Positions 8,223 through 9,478 of a DNA stretch of 9,478 bases are shown piece after piece (the first letter of the stretch is position 1; the number at the start of each line of letters is the position of its first letter). The position numbers and the translations under genes were made by a program. The stretch is from an uncultured Polynucleobacter sp. (GTDB taxonomy: Bacteria > Pseudomonadota > Gammaproteobacteria > Burkholderiales > Burkholderiaceae): positions 1 to 9,478 of the forward strand of contig CALKUJ010000069.1 of the NCBI GenBank assembly GCA_937996825.1. Direction: 5' to 3'. The notes beneath the pieces are model-generated. The model saw nothing but the letters and a program-made list of their open reading frames with translations. It was not told where the DNA came from and did no database searches.

Positions 8223-9133
8223 TTGGCACCCCCTGATTGTTGAATAAGTGGTTGACACATTGGGAAGCCCAGCTTTTCTCTAGACTCAAAATAAGCTTGT
8301 GCAACGCTACGAGATAAATTACGAATACGTCCAATATAAGCCGCACGCTCTGTCACTGAAATTGCGCCACGAGCATCTAATAAGTTAAATGTGTGAGCTG
8401 CTTTTAAAACCATTTCATAAGCAGGTAGTGCCAAAGGAATTTCCATCAAACGTTTGGCTTCACTCTCATAATTTGTGAATTGCTGAAACAATAAATCTGC
8501 ATTTGAATATTCAAAGTTGTAGGTTGATTGCTCAACTTCATTTTGATGATAGACATCGCCGTAGCTAACGCCTTCGGTCCACACCAAGTCATAAACGTTC
8601 TCAACTTTTTGTAGATACATGGCCAAACGCTCTAAGCCATAAGTGATTTCACCCAAAATTGGTTTGCAATCGATACCACCGACTTGTTGGAAGTAAGTGA
8701 ACTGAGTGACTTCCATGCCATTGAGCCAAACTTCCCAACCGAGACCCCATGCACCAAGGGTTGGATTTTCCCAGTCATCCTCAACAAAACGAATATCGTT
8801 TTGTTTGAGGTCAAGGCCAAGAGCCTCCAAACTACCTAGGTATAAATCCAGGATATTTTCTGGGGCAGGCTTTAGAACAACTTGATACTGATAGTAGTGT
8901 TGCAAGCGGTTCGGGTTCTCGCCGTAGCGCCCATCGGTCGGGCGGCGCGACGGCTGCACAAATGCGGCGTTCCACGGATCAGGGCCAAGCGCGCGCAAAG
9001 TGGTCGCGGTGTGAAAGGTACCGGCACCCATTTCCATATCATAAGGCTGCAAGATCGCGCAGCCTTGCTTGCCCCAATAATCATGGAGGGTGAGGATCAG
9101 GTCCTGAAAACTAAGTGGTGCGATGTCGGACAT
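8219..9133 (-). CDS. glyQ: Glycyl-tRNA synthetase alpha subunit, apparently chimeric
   Basis: GlyQ is the catalytic class II subunit that activates glycine with ATP and charges tRNA-Gly with GlyS. The 304-residue frame is intact, with QDLILTLHDYWGKQGCAILQ (10-29), QPYDMEMGAGTFHTATT (29-45), the invariant RYGENPNRLQHYYQYQV (69-85), RFVEDDWENPTLGAWGLGWE (115-134), class II motif ERLAMYLQ (168-175) and DARGAISVTERAAYIGRIRN (253-272). The protein looks joined from two lineages. Residues 1 to about 76 carry alphaproteobacterial choices (GAGTFHTATT, GPDPWNAAFVQPSRRPTDG) in GC-rich codons. From about residue 77 onward (VVLKPAPENILDLYLGSLEALGLDLKQ) it reads like Burkholderiaceae in AT-richer codons. 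The frame stays open across the join because both parents share that conserved segment. Its stop overlaps the glyS start. The 3' part is securely glyQ of the same operon as glyS; whether the 5' part belongs with it is doubtful. Confidence 0.93.
   Translation of the reverse strand: MSDIAPLSFQDLILTLHDYWGKQGCAILQPYDMEMGAGTFHTATTLRALGPDPWNAAFVQPSRRPTDGRYGENPNRLQHYYQYQVVLKPAPENILDLYLGSLEALGLDLKQNDIRFVEDDWENPTLGAWGLGWEVWLNGMEVTQFTYFQQVGGIDCKPILGEITYGLERLAMYLQKVENVYDLVWTEGVSYGDVYHQNEVEQSTYNFEYSNADLLFQQFTNYESEAKRLMEIPLALPAYEMVLKAAHTFNLLDARGAISVTERAAYIGRIRNLSRSVAQAYFESREKLGFPMCQPLIQQSGGAK
8229..8234 (-). promoter_or_regulatory. Shine-Dalgarno sequence deciding the glyS start
   Basis: On the minus strand AGGGGG (8234-8229) stands six bases before ATG 8222, inside the last codons of glyQ (Ser-Gly-Gly-Ala-Lys). 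It is the strongest ribosome-binding sequence I noted in the window. It favours ATG 8222 over the upstream in-frame ATG at 8258. Confidence 0.75.
8881..8935. other. Composition and lineage breakpoint inside glyQ (probable join)
   Basis: Hand counts give 24 G+C of 60 at 8581-8640 and 26 of 60 at 8821-8880, then 42 of 60 at 8941-9000. In glyQ reading order, codons up to Arg76 (CGC at 8908-8906) are GC-ending (CGC TAC GGC GAG AAC CCG). The following ones are mostly not (TTG CAA, then CAA GTT GTT CTA). The protein's taxonomic flavour changes at the same place. The switch lies in the segment encoding GENPNRLQHYYQYQV, which is almost invariant across proteobacteria and therefore a natural place for a false assembly overlap or a homologous crossover. 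The exact base cannot be fixed without the parental sequences. Confidence 0.75.
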
Positions 9134-9139
9134 GGCCAG

Positions 9140-9144
9140 CCCTT
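9140..9144 (-). promoter_or_regulatory. Ribosome binding site of the glyQ start
   Basis: Minus-strand AAGGG (9144-9140) precedes ATG 9133 by six bases, supporting this glyQ start. It belongs to the GC-rich segment, not to the betaproteobacterial operon. Confidence 0.6.
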
Positions 9145-9227
9145 GGCGGAGATAGGCGGCTAAATCAAGGTTCTGAAAAGCGCGCGCGCCGTTTTGTCAG
9201 TGACGCATAGCATTATGTAAGGTTTTG

Positions 9228-9256
9228 TTGACATATTGCGCGAATCGCAATAGTAA
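9228..9256 (+). promoter_or_regulatory. Putative sigma70-type promoter for the XRE regulator gene
   Basis: A perfect -35 consensus TTGACA lies at 9228-9233. Seventeen bases later stands TAGTAA (9251-9256), a poor -10 match (3 of 6). The predicted transcription start near 9263 leaves about 27 untranslated bases before ATG 9290. The spacer is almost entirely filled by an inverted repeat, so the promoter would be blocked by a protein bound there. Support for the -35 is good; the -10 is weak. Confidence 0.5.
9234..9252. repeat. Inverted repeat in the promoter spacer, candidate operator
   Basis: TATTGCG (9234-9240) and CGCAATA (9246-9252) are perfect inverted repeats with a five-base centre (CGAAT). 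They lie exactly between the -35 and the proposed -10 and 38 bases before the XRE-type gene. Size and position fit an operator for a dimeric HTH repressor. The economical inference is autoregulation by the adjacent regulator; it may also affect the divergently transcribed glyQ side. Confidence 0.5.
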
Positions 9257-9263
9257 GGTTTCC

Positions 9264-9293
9264 ATGACACAAAGACATCATAACCTGACATGA
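9264..9293 (+). other. Nine-codon mini-ORF overlapping the XRE gene start
   Basis: ATG 9264 opens a nine-residue frame (MTQRHHNLT) whose TGA (9291-9293) overlaps ATG 9290 as ATGA. AAGG (9255-9258) stands five bases before it. If it is translated, it would couple ribosomes to the regulator gene, which lacks a clear Shine-Dalgarno of its own. Against this, a start site near 9263 would exclude the AAGG from the mRNA, and so short a frame can easily be chance. Confidence 0.2.
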
Positions 9294-9478
9294 AAAATCA
9301 GCTGAAAGTTCTCCGCGCGATGCGGAGCTGGAGCCAAGCCGATTTGGGCGAGCATCTCGATGTATCGCGCCAAGCGGTCAATGCCATCGAGACGGGAAAA
9401 TATGACCCGTCGCTGCCGCTGGCGTTCAAGATTTCACGGCTGTTTGCATTGCCGATCGAGGAGATTTTCGATGACGAA
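9290..9478 (+). CDS. Small XRE-family HTH transcriptional regulator (3' end off the window)
   Basis: This is a cytoplasmic DNA-binding protein of the Cro/C1 helix-turn-helix type. Sixty-three codons are visible from ATG 9290 to the last base, with no stop. The recognition core is SQADLGEHLDVSRQAVNAIE (15-34): the SQ-x-x-L first helix and the S-R-Q-A-V recognition helix, followed by the typical GKYDPSLPLAFKISRLFALPIEEIF (36-60). The pattern matches short XRE regulators of about 65-75 residues that consist of little beyond the HTH fold and are often paired with a small membrane protein; probably only a few residues are missing. Codons are GC-rich (37 of 60 bases G+C at 9301-9360), unlike the genes left of 8900, and the wording resembles alphaproteobacterial homologues. 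A TTGACA promoter with an inverted repeat precedes it, suggesting autoregulation. Targets and partner cannot be seen. Confidence 0.85.
   Translation, partial: MKNQLKVLRAMRSWSQADLGEHLDVSRQAVNAIETGKYDPSLPLAFKISRLFALPIEEIFDDE

Larger units (their letters stand above)
9217..9261 (+). repeat. Nine-base direct repeat flanking the promoter core
   Basis: GTAAGGTTT occurs at 9217-9225 and again at 9253-9261, 36 bases apart start to start. The two copies bracket the TTGACA element and the inverted repeat at 9234-9252. At nine bases a chance match is possible, but the symmetrical placement around a putative operator makes a second regulatory half-site conceivable. Confidence 0.4.

Noticed and set aside
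8223..8258. Longer glyS beginning at the in-frame ATG 8258
   Set aside because: The extra 12 residues are not family-like, and ATG 8222 has AGGGGG at six bases plus an ATGA overlap with the glyQ stop.
8882..9163. Plus-strand open frame opposite the 5' part of glyQ
   Set aside because: It is antisense to strongly conserved GlyQ residues, is basic and low in complexity, and has no recognisable motif; a shadow frame caused by high G+C.
9180..9189. Alternating GCGCGCGCGC run upstream of glyQ (possible Z-DNA or hairpin)
   Set aside because: Ten bases of alternating GC in a GC-rich segment is unremarkable, and the flanking A and T runs do not form a clean stem in register.
9210..9240. Minus-strand promoter for glyQ using CATAAT (9217-9212) as a -10
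   Set aside because: No acceptable -35 lies 16-18 bases upstream on that strand; the match is a single element.
1..9478. CRISPR array, tRNA/rRNA genes, insertion sequence, phage or defence system
   Set aside because: No spaced repeats, tRNA-like cloverleaf, transposase or defence motif was seen; coding space is filled by recognisable housekeeping genes plus one small regulator.

Overview
This window is mostly a low-GC betaproteobacterial housekeeping region. It resembles Polynucleobacter or a close freshwater Burkholderiaceae relative, judging from protein wording, gene content and about 40-43% G+C in hand-counted rows. In the last ~580 bases it switches to a GC-rich segment with alphaproteobacterial (sphingomonad-like) character. 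The family and lineage assignments come from recognising motifs by eye; no search was run.

Layout, left to right. Positions 1-4767 (+ strand) hold the classic envelope/cofactor/ribosome cluster lptD (5' end cut off by the window edge), surA, pdxA and rsmA. The genes are packed with an ATGA overlap, a 2-base gap and a 1-base overlap, so they are almost certainly one operon. SurA is the periplasmic chaperone that helps assemble outer-membrane barrels, LptD among them. PdxA makes a pyridoxal-phosphate precursor, and RsmA dimethylates 16S rRNA. A 20-base gap then separates rsmA from a convergent minus-strand operon read glyQ-glyS-gmhB-plsC (9133 down to 4788). It is packed just as tightly, with ATGA overlaps at glyQ/glyS and plsC/gmhB and a 1-base gap at glyS/gmhB. 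It encodes both subunits of the alpha2beta2 glycyl-tRNA synthetase, the heptose bisphosphate phosphatase of LPS core synthesis, and a lysophosphatidic acid acyltransferase. Both operons therefore mix outer-envelope biogenesis with translation and cofactor functions.

The most notable point is inside glyQ. Codons 1 to about 76 read like an alphaproteobacterial GlyQ in GC-rich codons, while the rest reads like a betaproteobacterial GlyQ in AT-richer codons. The switch falls near 8906, in a stretch of near-universal protein conservation. Beyond glyQ the GC-rich segment continues: an intergenic region with a promoter-like sequence and a 7-bp-arm inverted repeat, then the start of a small XRE-type regulator that runs off the window. 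The simplest explanation is a metagenome assembly chimera joined at the conserved glyQ segment; a genuine recombinant glyQ is the alternative. I see no rRNA, tRNA, CRISPR array, insertion sequence or phage gene, and no convincing novel multi-gene system.
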